Part shown: one piece after another, positions 12,190 through 23,083 of the stretch
Position numbering within the stretch: position 1 is the stretch's first letter
How the letters are laid out: each line of letters begins with the position of its first letter
Assembly (NCBI GenBank): GCA_019648995.1
Contig: BLXT01007237.1
Span: forward strand, 1,178,010 to 1,225,211
Direction: 5' to 3'
From: Plakobranchus ocellatus
Lineage: Eukaryota > Mollusca > Gastropoda > Plakobranchidae
DNA length: 47,202 nucleotides
Notes under the pieces: model-generated
Seen by the model: only the letters and a program-made list of their open reading frames with translations
What the model was told of the DNA's origin: nothing
The model's database searches: none
Program-made: the position numbers and the translations under genes

Positions 12190-15100
12190 GGTGTGAGGGG
12201 ACCAGGATTAATAATAATATGTAGAATTCTACCAACAACATGAAGAGGGCTGCAACTTAAAGTATGTACAAAGGCAGTTGGAGCTTGACTTCACTCTTGT
12301 AAAACTGATTGAATTATGAAGCAGGTATCTGAATATTAATCCTGCAACAGCTCAGCATGTTTCAGCAAGGATACAGGTGCTCTCAAGACAAATTTGGCGT
12401 TCAAGGAATATGCCATATCTTCAGGCTGCAATAAGGAACACAATTACCTCTCTAGACCAGTCATATCAGATCCAGATAACCAGGAAAACTAAGCTCTGAA
12501 CAATTTATAGTTTTTGTATTAATTGGTAAGTTCAACTTCGTTCTAGTCTGTAACTGCTTTCTTCCTCTTTCCTTGAGACCAGTTCTAATGATTTAGATGA
12601 CAAATTAACACTTTTGAGCAAAAGACATTTAAAGCATTTTTTTAATGCTGTGAAAGTCAGATATAATATACAGAACATAACTCTACCCAGTATTCACTAA
12701 TACAAAATTTATATAAATTTAGGTTATATCATTCACAATAGTATCCTATTAAATGCAGGCCAGATAAATGCATGGTTTGGTTAAAGTGTCGTCTAAGTAA
12801 CATGACAGATTTTTGGCTACTTAATGATTGTACTCTAGATACAAGCTACATCCCCAATGCACACACTTTACAATCGGAAGCAATTACCATTTGAGTGGAT
12901 GAGATAACCATTTGCTGAAGTCAGAAAAATGAAGACTCAAGGGCTCAATTTCTGCATGCAAAAGGAAAGAAAACAGACCTAGTCATTCAAAATGACAGAG
13001 AAATTACAGGCCTTTGTGGAACTGCTAGGCCACTGACTAGTGTTTAAGATGATAGAAATGAACCTTTACCTGGTGTGAATGATACAAAAGAAGCTTTCCA
13101 ATTCGCTTATCTACTGTAGTTGTTGAAAAAAAAAGTAAAAGGTGTCCCAAGCTATCAAAAAAAGATAGTCAATCGGGAGAACAGTTCCGATTTTTTTAAG
13201 CACTCAGGTGTAAATAAGTTTAAGGGGTCCAGGATAACCAATCAAGCATCCAGGATAACCATTCAAACTCTTGACCTCAGTCATAGGGGCCAAGCATGCT
13301 ACCAACTACAATACCATTCTTCTGTTGCAGAATATGTTGTACTAAACTGGAAGTTTTATACCACCAAAACTTAGCCACATGACAAAAGGCAGAAATTAGC
13401 CATATGGCAAAAGGAATATAATGATATTACAAAATTGGAGCCAAAATAAAATCCAGTATGTTTAAAACAAATTTTTAAGTATTTCAACGAAGTGTTAATG
13501 TAAACATTTCAAACATTTCAGTAAGATGAACAAAAGTTGTAAAAATTATATCACAGGTTGAATATTGGAAACTCCATCTATTAGGACAAAATCTAAATAG
13601 CTAGCCATTCATCATAGACAGAGGGATCAAAACAATGCAATAAAAATTTTATAATGCAGACCTAATGAGCTGCAAACAAAACAAAAGAAGTGAGAACAAG
13701 AGCATAATAAGACACATATTTAACACTTCTCACGGCCTTACAGCAAAATAATTGCTAGGAATCTGGCTATTTCATTAAACATTTTCAAAACTGAAATACC
13801 ATTTCAATAGTTAAAATAAAGAAATAAAGAGCGAAAATTTTTAACGAAAACCTGGTGTGTGTGCCAACTTGAGAAAACTTCCTCAGCTTGCAAAATTTTT
13901 TTTTAACTTTATCCTTTTCCATATCTGTTTGTTTGTGTTTTTAATTTAAAATTTTTTGAACATCTTAATTAGATCTGAAGTTATAAAGTATTATGTTAAG
14001 TAAAACCTATACAAAGGCCTAAACATAAATAGTGCCAGCAAGTTTTGGTGGGTTTTGATCGGAATGCCACACAAACATATCTACTGAAAACATTTTTTTG
14101 AAAAATTGCCTCTTCTCAAAAATCAGTCTTGAGCAACAATAATTTGAAATTATATTTTTATATCCTTGCAAAGCTGAGATAAAAAAATTCAACAGGTCAT
14201 AATCTGCTTCAGCCTCTCCATTTTCAACCCTGTAAATAAGGAATTGTAAACAATTTAGAAGTACCAGTGCTTTATGTCTGTCAAAAAAGCATTACTTCTG
14301 CAAACAACGCATTTTGATCGATAAAGTTAATAAAAAGTGCCCTTGCAAATCATTCAGTGTGATTTGATAATATTGCTTAAAAATGGAGTTCTGAAGTAAG
14401 CATTGTTTAAAAAAAAAAATTAATAAATAATAGAAAAAAGGTAAATGTTTTAATATATGACAAGGTCTTAACGTGAGGGTACAAAAATAGTCTTTTGTAA
14501 AAAAAGAAGAAAAAAATCCATATAATCTTTACACTTGAATTTTCAAGAGTAAATACCAAGTCTTTGATACAAACAAATGTGAGAATGTAGATTAAACTAA
14601 AATTTAAATCTCATAGTGCGTAATGCACTCGTTCAATGGTTTGTTTCTCATTACAGCCTACAAGAGTTAACAGCTTATTAGTATAATACATATATACCTT
14701 GGAATTCTTATTTTAAGAGCTGCAATTGCTATACGGTTTGAGATTTAAGTACACAAATGTATAGAAACAATAAGCCTTAAAATAGGCTTTTATTGTCACT
14801 TCAACAAGAAAAGGGGTGTAAGCAAAATAAAACTAAACAATATTATTCAAGCACTTGCTACAATTCATGCGAGGCAAAAATTACAATTAGAACAATATTT
14901 GTATTACAACCTTCACACCCTGTTTATGACTACAACTTGATAGGGCATCAATGGAAATTAAGCCTGGCTATGCACTATGTGGGGTGCAAAGGAACTATAT
15001 ACTGTAAAAAAAAAAACTGTGCAGGAGAGTGTCAAAAACAAATATTCCTCTAATATCTTGGACAAGGATCTCAGTTTGTAATTGTTGGGTTACAGGCAAA

Positions 15101-15300
15101 AAAACAACCCTATACAAAACTGATTCTATTTTGTGTTATCACAAAACAAATATATTGCTTAAATCATTTGACATCATTTTCAGCTGATTTACTAGATAGA
15201 ATACCATAGGTTTGTGGAAAATTCTGTACAATAAACAAAAAAAAGAGAATTCTAAGAAATATGATTCTGTACCACTTCAATTTTAGATTGTACCACAGAT

Positions 15301-15590
15301 TGTGAACGAGACAGAAATTCTCCAAAGACATCTAGCCAGTTTGACAGACTTATGGGACAAATAACAGATATGGGACAGATACATGTAAAAGAGGCAGATT
15401 TCAATTTTAATTTCAAGCAAACTGTAAAGTATAAGTTTTTCCTAGATCTGTGAACGAGACAGAAATTCTCCAAAGACATCTAACCTGTTTGACAGACTTA
15501 TGGGACAAATAACAGATATGGGACAGATAAATGTAAAAGAGGCAGATTTCAATTTCAAGCAAAGTGTAAAGGATAAATTTTTCCTAGATC
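15301..15590. repeat. Tandem segmental duplication, period 148 bp
   Basis: TGTGAACGAGACAGAAATTC starts at 15301 and again at 15449. Each copy contains GGGACAAATAACAGATATGG and ends in TTTTTCCTAGATCT. The copies differ by a few substitutions and small deletions. No known element is recognised. Confidence 0.88.
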
Positions 15591-18399
15591 TAACCTCTAT
15601 CTTTCAAAGATGAATAATTTACTTATATTTATGTATTTTCCGTTAATGAATTCATTTTCGTATCAATGTGATCATGTTAGAAAATTTGCTTATCAACAAC
15701 TGCTGATTTGTCACATATTATTCTCAAGCTGATATAAAAAATTAGTCATCTATAGTGCACAAAAGCTCTTATTTCTGCATAATACTTTTGAATGCCATGT
15801 ACCCGAAAGCACAATATAAACCCAATAATTAGCGTAAGTAATATATTGAAAACATCCTAATTTCAGAGGCCAACCTGGAGCACCAAAATTGACACTGGTC
15901 ATATTGCCATATTTTTAGAAGACAAAACTGTTATGTAGGTTGATAGAAAACAATGAGAAACTTTGCATTGCAGGCCTAGTGAGGAATATAGCTCTTTTTC
16001 AGTTTTTTTCATTTAACACAATTTGAAGAGCCTCTTCATTCGCAGTAAGAAACGTCCATATGATAAAAATTATAACATATTTTCAAAAGGTTTAGTCCTT
16101 AGAGAACGTTTTGTTGTAAACAAATAGGTTTTTCACATGATTAGGGTGAAAACTATTATCTTTTAAAATTACTTGAAAACTGTGAACATTTCATTTATGT
16201 ATTTGCTAAGTTTTAAGAGCTTTTTTTTAATACTTTTTTGGGGCTCAATACTTTGATTTAAAGTTTGTTTTTTTTTTTAACATATGTTTGCAAAATCCAA
16301 TCCAATATTAAAATAAATAAACAATGCTCTTTTTTTCTCTTCCTCTCTCTCTTTTTGCTTTTTAAAGACTTCACTGATGTGAAAGATTTTTCAAAGTTTG
16401 TACCTGAGGCAATCCCGAGAAAAAAGATTAAAAAACAAAATATTGTCATGCCAAAGAATATGTTAACATGGAAACAGATACATATTACTTTCCAGTGTGG
16501 CCTCTCCTCTTTGTGTTGTTATTTGGTTTCCAAAAATTGCATTGAGAAACAAATCATCAAGGTGCTTCACAAATGGCATGAGTCAGCCTTTTGTGAATTG
16601 CAGTATATCCATGTTCTCCAATGGCCCCTGCATCATAGTGCATGTATTGACATAAATATAATTTAAAAATTGCTACCTCAAATTTTTAAAAATTGATTTT
16701 TTTTAAATTTGGCACAAAATATAAGATTTTTAAAAACCAGGATGTGTTTTTGTGTTTTCTCAAAATAGCAAAAAAAAAAATGACTTATTCCATTTGAGCA
16801 GCACCTTGGTGGAGATGTGTATTTAAAACCAATAACATTAGTTTTTGCCATGTTATCTTTAAAGAAGATGGCAATACATAGCTTATGACATATTACTGTT
16901 TCTGATACCAACTTCAACAATTCCTATACATAAGCTCTAAATTCAAAACTTATTCCTAATAGAATCACATTCAACATTTGCATGCAAGGAGAAAAGTTAA
17001 GAAATACTGCATAAGTAAGAGGAAAATGTGTAACCACATTAAGTATTGCTAAGTCAAAATTATGTCAATATACCAACCTTGATAAATTGTACTTGTTTTG
17101 GGGGTTTATTTAATGCATTGTAAAAGAGAGTATATTTAGCACATTTTTTTTTTTTCTGAAAGAAAATTTAAAAAGAAACAAAAAACAACTTTAAGCAAAT
17201 CTATAAATGTGTAAAATTCAATGAAAAAACAATTCATTGAATAAAAAACAATTTGTACAATAAAGAACTGATCTGCGAATGTAAATTATTTTTTTTCAAA
17301 ATATTTAATAAAACCACTTAAAATTTTTGTTTCATTTGTAAAAAAAAAAAAAAATCTATATAAATATGTGTATATGATGTCCAGTAGAATCTCTTCACAC
17401 TGAAAGCCCTGAATGAAAACTCAGTGAGTTGCAAGGAATCTACTTGCTTGTGCATTTCTCCTCTTTGTATTTGTATTATCATGTGCGTTTAACAAGATTT
17501 TAGACAGACATTGCCTTTAAACCGAAAGATTCAATACTAACATTGGAGAACAAGGATGTGACTGGATATTGAAGATGTTACAATTAATATCAAATAGTTG
17601 AGTGTGTGATCTTACTAGACCAAAGCCATCTCTTTATGCTTAGACAGAAGGGAAGCAGGGAAGATAGACAGGGTATAAGTTGGAATTGCGTGCAGTTGAG
17701 GATTGCTTGAATCAATGCAGTGTTATTTATGGTCAGACTTTTGTATGACTTATTTTCTGAGGAAATGAAGCTGTTGTTCAAGAGTGGTCAACTTTGAAAC
17801 TTTCCCTAAACCAAAACCTGTTTAAACTAAAATGATTTGAGGGGCCCCTCAATTTTGATTTAAAGAGATTCTACTGTGTATATGTATTTGTTGGGAATCT
17901 ATACTACAAACAGAAAAAGAGAACACATATAAAATGCCAATGTAAAAAAAGATAGGCAAACATGCAGTGAGATATATCTTAAAAATTATACTTAACAAAA
18001 AGAAGGCAAAATTCAAGCAAAAAGCTTACCATTGATTTGTGCATAGGCATTACCAATGTAAGAACTTCACCTAGGCTTAAGAAAGAGCACCAAAAAGCAC
18101 TGGCCCAGGTGATAACAGCTTTCCATGAAAGTCTTACGAGCATGGTTCAAAGCTTTATTTCAAAAGGCAAACACTTTTTTGTTTTCAGATGAGTAAAAAA
18201 TGTATACAAATACCGCACTCCCAGAAACAGATAAATAAGTTTAAGGATCTTGAAGATGCAATGGTGGTAGAAGGCAAGGAAATAAATATTGTAAAAGAAA
18301 ACAACCACCAACTTAAACTTATAAAAACAAATGAAACAACACAGAGTATACGGAAAAACGTTTCGCCATGAGGCTTTATCAGAAAAAAAAATTACTAAT

Positions 18400-18838
18400 A
18401 CAAATAATCTACCATAGGAACATACTAAGGAAACGAGCATGACATAAAATATAACCTTAACGTTGAANNNNNNNNNNNNNNNNNNNNNNNNNNNNNNNNN
18501 NNNNNNNNNNNNNNNNNNNNNNNNNNNNNNNNNNNNNNNNNNNNNNNNNNNNNNNNNNNNNNNNNNNNNNNNNNNNNNNNNNNNNNNNNNNNNNNNNNNN
18601 NNNNNNNNNNNNNNNNNNNNNNNNNNNNNNNNNNNNNNNNNNNNNNNNNNNNNNNNNNNNNNNNNNNNNNNNNNNNNNNNNNNNNNNNNNNNNNNNCCCC
18701 CCCTCCTTTTTTTTTTTCACACCTTTTAATAATACTCTTTTTTTTAAGGAATTTTTCATTTACATTACGCATTTCAACGTTAAGGTTATTTTATGTCATG
18801 CTCGTTTCCTTAGTATGTTTCTATGGTAGATTATTTGT
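18400..18838. repeat. Inverted repeat (arms ~67 bp) around an assembly gap
   Basis: The left arm 18400-18467 is almost the exact reverse complement of 18773-18838. The right arm begins TTCAACGTTAAGGTTATTTT and ends GGTAGATTATTTGT, with one substitution and a 2-bp indel between arms. The 229 N at 18468-18696 start directly at the inner edge of the left arm. It may be a foldback element or a strand-inversion assembly error. Confidence 0.8.
18468..18696. other. Assembly gap (229 N)
   Basis: Unresolved bases lie inside the inverted repeat. The sequence resumes in a C-run and T-run (18697-18717), which together with the hairpin arms would explain why sequencing or assembly failed. Confidence 0.99.
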
Positions 18839-20348
18839 TTTTCAGATGAGGAAAACGAAATTGAAATCCCCTGAAAACAACTAAAAAGAAGGGCAAGCTT
18901 GAAAATCAGAAAAAAGAGTTACAATAAGAGATCAACATCAGTCATCAGGTTTAATCTGTGTGTGTCATGTTTCAAGACACATAATCACAGTGAAAACCCT
19001 GAAGGGAGCACAATAACAAATATTTGAATTTTGACGACAATTTAAAAGTATGAAAAGTAAACATTTTTAATGAGGATATATAAAGTAAATGTCTCGTAAA
19101 TGCAATCTAAAGTTTGAAAATGTTCTCTTTTGATTTCAATTTCAGCTCTAAATGTTAATGCAAAAATGTATACATGCCAATGGTACAAAATTACCTTCAA
19201 GGTGAATTTTAAGTCTGAGTGAGTCAAATTGAAAGCAAAACGAATATGTATCATTAGTACTGAACAACAGCCATATGTTTTGTAAATATATATATAGAGA
19301 GATATATTCAATCTTTTTTATACTACCTCAAGACTCCATGGCTTTGTCAAATAAGACAATTTTGACTCCATTGAGGAGTGCAGATGATGAATTAAACCTC
19401 ATAGCTGTCAACTGATTATTTGTTTCTGAAAAAGCACTGTGGATTCAGTAAAAGAAACAATAAATGTTTCTTCTTAAAACTGTAACTAGTAATTTATAAG
19501 ACTTCATAAATAATTTTAACATCCAAAACTTTAAATGGTGAACTTACCAACACAATAATTAATGCATCACATGAAGTTGACTTCTACTTTTGAGCTATTT
19601 TCAACAATTCAAGAATTACATTCAATATAAATTTACAATAATTATATTTAAACTCAAAAGGATTTATGTAAGAAAAAAGTAAAACAAAGATAAAACATAA
19701 AGCACACGTCATCTTTTGCTATAAATTTTAAAACAAAAGAGGTCCTCAATAAATTCATAAACGAGGCGTAAAAAGTTGAAGCTTGTGTCACTTGATTCCT
19801 ATAATTTTTTGTACCTGTTGATATTCATTTTTAATATGGACCTCAAAACAAAATTGATTGGAATGGTTAAATACACAGTGTCAAAGACTATCAGGGTTGA
19901 GCATGTGTCTGCCTCAAACTTTCAGTTTTAGAGATCTTTCTAAATTTCACAAGCTAGAGTAGAAAATAAAAAACTAATTAGTATAAAATATTAGAATTCA
20001 TTACGCTTTTTATTCCTTTTGCTTGAACTGCTTCATAGTGAAGCTGTTTGGCTTGTGGGGGAAAAACTGCAAGAGTTCTCAAAGCCACAAAATTGAAAAA
20101 AAAAAGTAAACGTTCAGTGATTAATGAGGAAATAAAAATGGCCTTGAAGCCATCAAAACAATGTCTCTCTCCTGACAAACTTTTGGCATACTTTAGTCTT
20201 TAAATAATGAATCCGATAGAAACTATTCCTTGTGCAGACACTATTATACATTTAAAAAAAAAAAAAATTACATAAAATTAGCTGAAATATATTTAATAGT
20301 GCATTATTTGGCATCAGAGAAATTTATAGCTGATACGTAAAATACACT

Positions 20349-20650
20349 TTTTAAAACACAGAAAGATTACTTTTCTATAAAATTATGGTACAAATCGACT
20401 ACATAAAATGCAAAAACGCAGTATAAAATACTGAGCAAATACTGTGTCAACAGGTATTTGTCCATCTGCTAAATCAGTGAGTAAGAGGACTGGGAATTTT
20501 TTTGAAAACACATAAAGATTACTTCTATTTAAAATTACAGTACAAATCCAATACACAAAATGAAAAAACACAGTATAAAATACTGAGCAAATACTGTTCC
20601 AACAGGTATTCACTCATATGCTGGATCAGTGAACTAGAGGGCTAGGAAAA
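20349..20650. repeat. Tandem duplication, period about 152 bp
   Basis: Both copies share AAAGATTAC, then CAGTATAAAATACTGAGCAA, then CAACAGGTATT and GGAA at the end. The copies begin near 20349 and 20499. Divergence is moderate, so it is older than the 280-bp duplication to the right. Confidence 0.82.
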
Positions 20651-20908
20651 CTGTAATCAAATACACACATTGTGCATGCAAGGTGATGAGAAAAGGTTAC
20701 AAAACAGCTTTTTTAAAACATTTGCCTCAGCACTGTTGAGACAATAAAAATATATTTTAGCATTTTTAATCTTGTTGACAATTAAACATTACAAGACCTC
20801 TTTTTTCTCTATGCATACTCATTCTTTTTAGAACATACAAGCATTGAATTTGGCATATAAAAATCTTTTTTGATGTTTTGCACATGCCCTATAGGTCAAA
20901 AAGTTATA

Positions 20909-20945
20909 TGAATAATAATAATAATAATAATGAATAATAATAATA
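20909..20945. repeat. (AAT)n microsatellite
   Basis: A run of AATAATAAT units is interrupted once by TGAATAA. Confidence 0.9.
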
Positions 20946-21610
20946 ATCATATTTGATTCAGGGCAGAATAGAAATAAAATTTAACAACCAATAGGGCCTA
21001 CTACTTGCCCTGAATTTTTTCAAAAAGAACAACATATGTCTTTCACAATATTTATGAAGCTGAGACAAACTATAAAACTGGGATATCATAAGTTTCCATG
21101 TTTGAAAAGAAAAAAAAAAGGGTTAACAATTTTCAAAATATGCGGCTGCAATAATTTTACTAAGTATTCACCTGTGGACATTTCCTGACCATAAATGTTA
21201 TTAGCATTAAAACTCCCCTTAATTACAACAGCACAGTGAATCTGAATCCTTAATTAAAAGGAAAAATAAATCTACCAGACATTGGGGGGGAAAAAAAAAC
21301 TGCATTCAGATTCTGCATTCTGATTTTGACTCATGTTTCTTTTCGAAACATTAATGAATTAAGGCAACAAAAAAAAAAGCAAGAAGAATTCAGTTTTGTA
21401 AATGTGAACTCACCCTGGTTGAGGATTTGAAATTTTCAGAGAGAGAGACAAAAAAAAATATTTTTATGACCACTATCAGAACACAACTGTGTCTTCTGTT
21501 GCCATTTTCCTATACAGATGACTTATTTCACTTTACAGCGGTAAAGCCAAAAAATGTCATAGTATGAAGTTTGTTCATACTGCTTTCACTCGTAAAAACA
21601 GAAAAAAAAA

Positions 21611-22174
21611 TTGATACTGCACTATTTAATAACCTTTTAAATTTTCAAAGGAGCATAATAAAAGATGACCAGACAGAAAGAATCACATGTCCTGTAAGGT
21701 GTACAACATAGTCTTTTGTCTATCGACCAAGTGATTCACAAACAGCATAACAAAGAAAAAAAAACCACACACACACACACACAAAATCATTACAGAAATG
21801 ACAAAGCATTTGTGTGTTAATTTTTCATACATTGCACTCCTCAATGATATTAACACAATATGTGACTAGAAAGCACAACTTTGCTAAAATTTGATACTGC
21901 ACTATTTAATAACCTTTTAAATTTTCAAAGGAGCATAATAAAAGATGACCAGACAGAAAGAATCACATGTCCTGTAAGATGTACAACATAGCCTTTTGTC
22001 TATCGACCAAGTGATTCACAAACAGCATAACAAAGAAAAAAAAAACCACACACACACACACACACACACAAAATCATTACAGAAATGACAAAGCATTTGT
22101 GTGTTAATTTTTCATACATTGCACTCCTCGATGATATTAACACAATATGTGACTAGAAAGAGCAACTTTGCTCA
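21611..22174. repeat. Recent tandem duplication, period 280 bp
   Basis: TTGATACTGCACTATTTAAT begins at 21611 and 21891, and the two copies are nearly identical over their full length. Each contains a (CA)n run, with the second copy carrying a longer one. The few differences are single bases, for example CTCAATG against CTCGATG. High identity implies a young event or an assembly duplication. Confidence 0.93.
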
Positions 22175-22728
22175 GATAGATTTTTTATGGATCCTGCTAA
22201 AATTGCACTATGTTTTATAAGTACATACATGTCTTATTCACAAACTTTAGTTTTTAACTGATACTTTGACAATGTTTCATTTATACACTTAACTTATCAA
22301 TTTTTTTTTTTATTTAAAGGAACTCATAAAAATATTGCAAAATTTCTTTTCTCTTGGTTTCAGTAGGGAGAGATGGCAGTTTTAAAAGTGAAATACATTT
22401 TTAATTTTAAAAAAAGCAACACAATATAAGGCAAGAGATGGGCTTGGACTCTTTGTATAAAGAGACAAATGAAAACCGGTTATGTTGACTATAAACTTGA
22501 ATAACATAAGCACCCTTGGTTGAAGTTCTGGCATATGAAGCAAAAAAAAAAAAAATTTTGTGACTCTTTTTCATTTTTAATATTGTGGGTTTTAATGCTC
22601 AGATGCCCAAAAAATTGGTTACTCCATATTACCAGAACTTGCGAATTTTCTTTCAGCCCTGATTCCCTGTTCAAATGAGGTATACAAAAATATCAATTTT
22701 AATGACAGCTTGATAGTTGAAAAACACT

Positions 22729-22734
22729 TTTATT
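22729..22734 (-). promoter_or_regulatory. Candidate poly(A) signal of the TRPA gene
   Basis: TTTATT on the + strand is AATAAA on the minus strand, about 140 bp after the TRPA stop codon. It is the nearest good signal. In such AT-rich DNA chance matches are frequent. Confidence 0.35.
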
Positions 22735-22873
22735 TCAGCATCTTCAATTTTTATATAACTGATTTATCCCTGCTACATATCTGTTTTGAGTTTACTGTCA
22801 TATTCAAAATTTATCCCTGCCATGATGCTCTCTGCTCACAGAGGGGATTGAGCTCACTTTTTGTACACAAGCT

Positions 22874-23083
22874 CTAATCATGCCCTGGCATTTTCTCATC
22901 ACCAAGCTCCTCATCTGCCTGATAATCTTCCTCCTGCCAAGGTACATTTTGTGCCTTCACAATTGCTCGCATCATTGACTCAAGCTTCTGATTCTGTTCA
23001 CGCATGTCCATGACTGAGCGTTTTAACACTTTTATATCCTCCGCAAGTTGGTCCTGGCCATCTTTGACTTTTTCTATCTCCTC
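22874..23083 (-). CDS. TRPA1: TRPA last coding exon: coiled-coil tail
   Basis: The exon begins after ATGTACAG with EEIEKVKDGQDQLAEDIKVL and continues KRSVMDMREQNQKLESMMRA, ending in an acidic tail before TAG at 22874-22876. Leu, Ile, Val and Met at heptad positions suit the central four-stranded coiled coil seen in TRPA1 structures. The total of 70 codons, including the stop, is in phase 0. Confidence 0.72.
   Translation of the reverse strand, partial: EEIEKVKDGQDQLAEDIKVLKRSVMDMREQNQKLESMMRAIVKAQNVPWQEEDYQADEELGDEKMPGHD

Larger units (their letters stand above)
11331..22728. other. Gene-poor region between the two converging genes
   Basis: I find no credible exon on either strand in about 11.4 kb, and the ORFs are short and low in complexity. 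The region contains tandem duplications (15301-15590, 20349-20650, 21611-22174), an inverted repeat around a sequence gap, and simple repeats. A TTTATT near 11346 (AATAAA on the minus strand) could mark the end of a very long TRPA 3'UTR, but this is speculation. Confidence 0.5.

Noticed and set aside
16265-16666. 133-codon plus-strand ORF
   Set aside because: Phe/Leu/Lys-rich from T and A runs, with no recognisable motif or exon signals.
18189-18371. Lysine-rich plus-strand ORF of 60 codons
   Set aside because: Considered as a retroelement fragment, but there is no conserved block.
18425-18772. ORFs through the N-run
   Set aside because: They exist only because N is translated as X.
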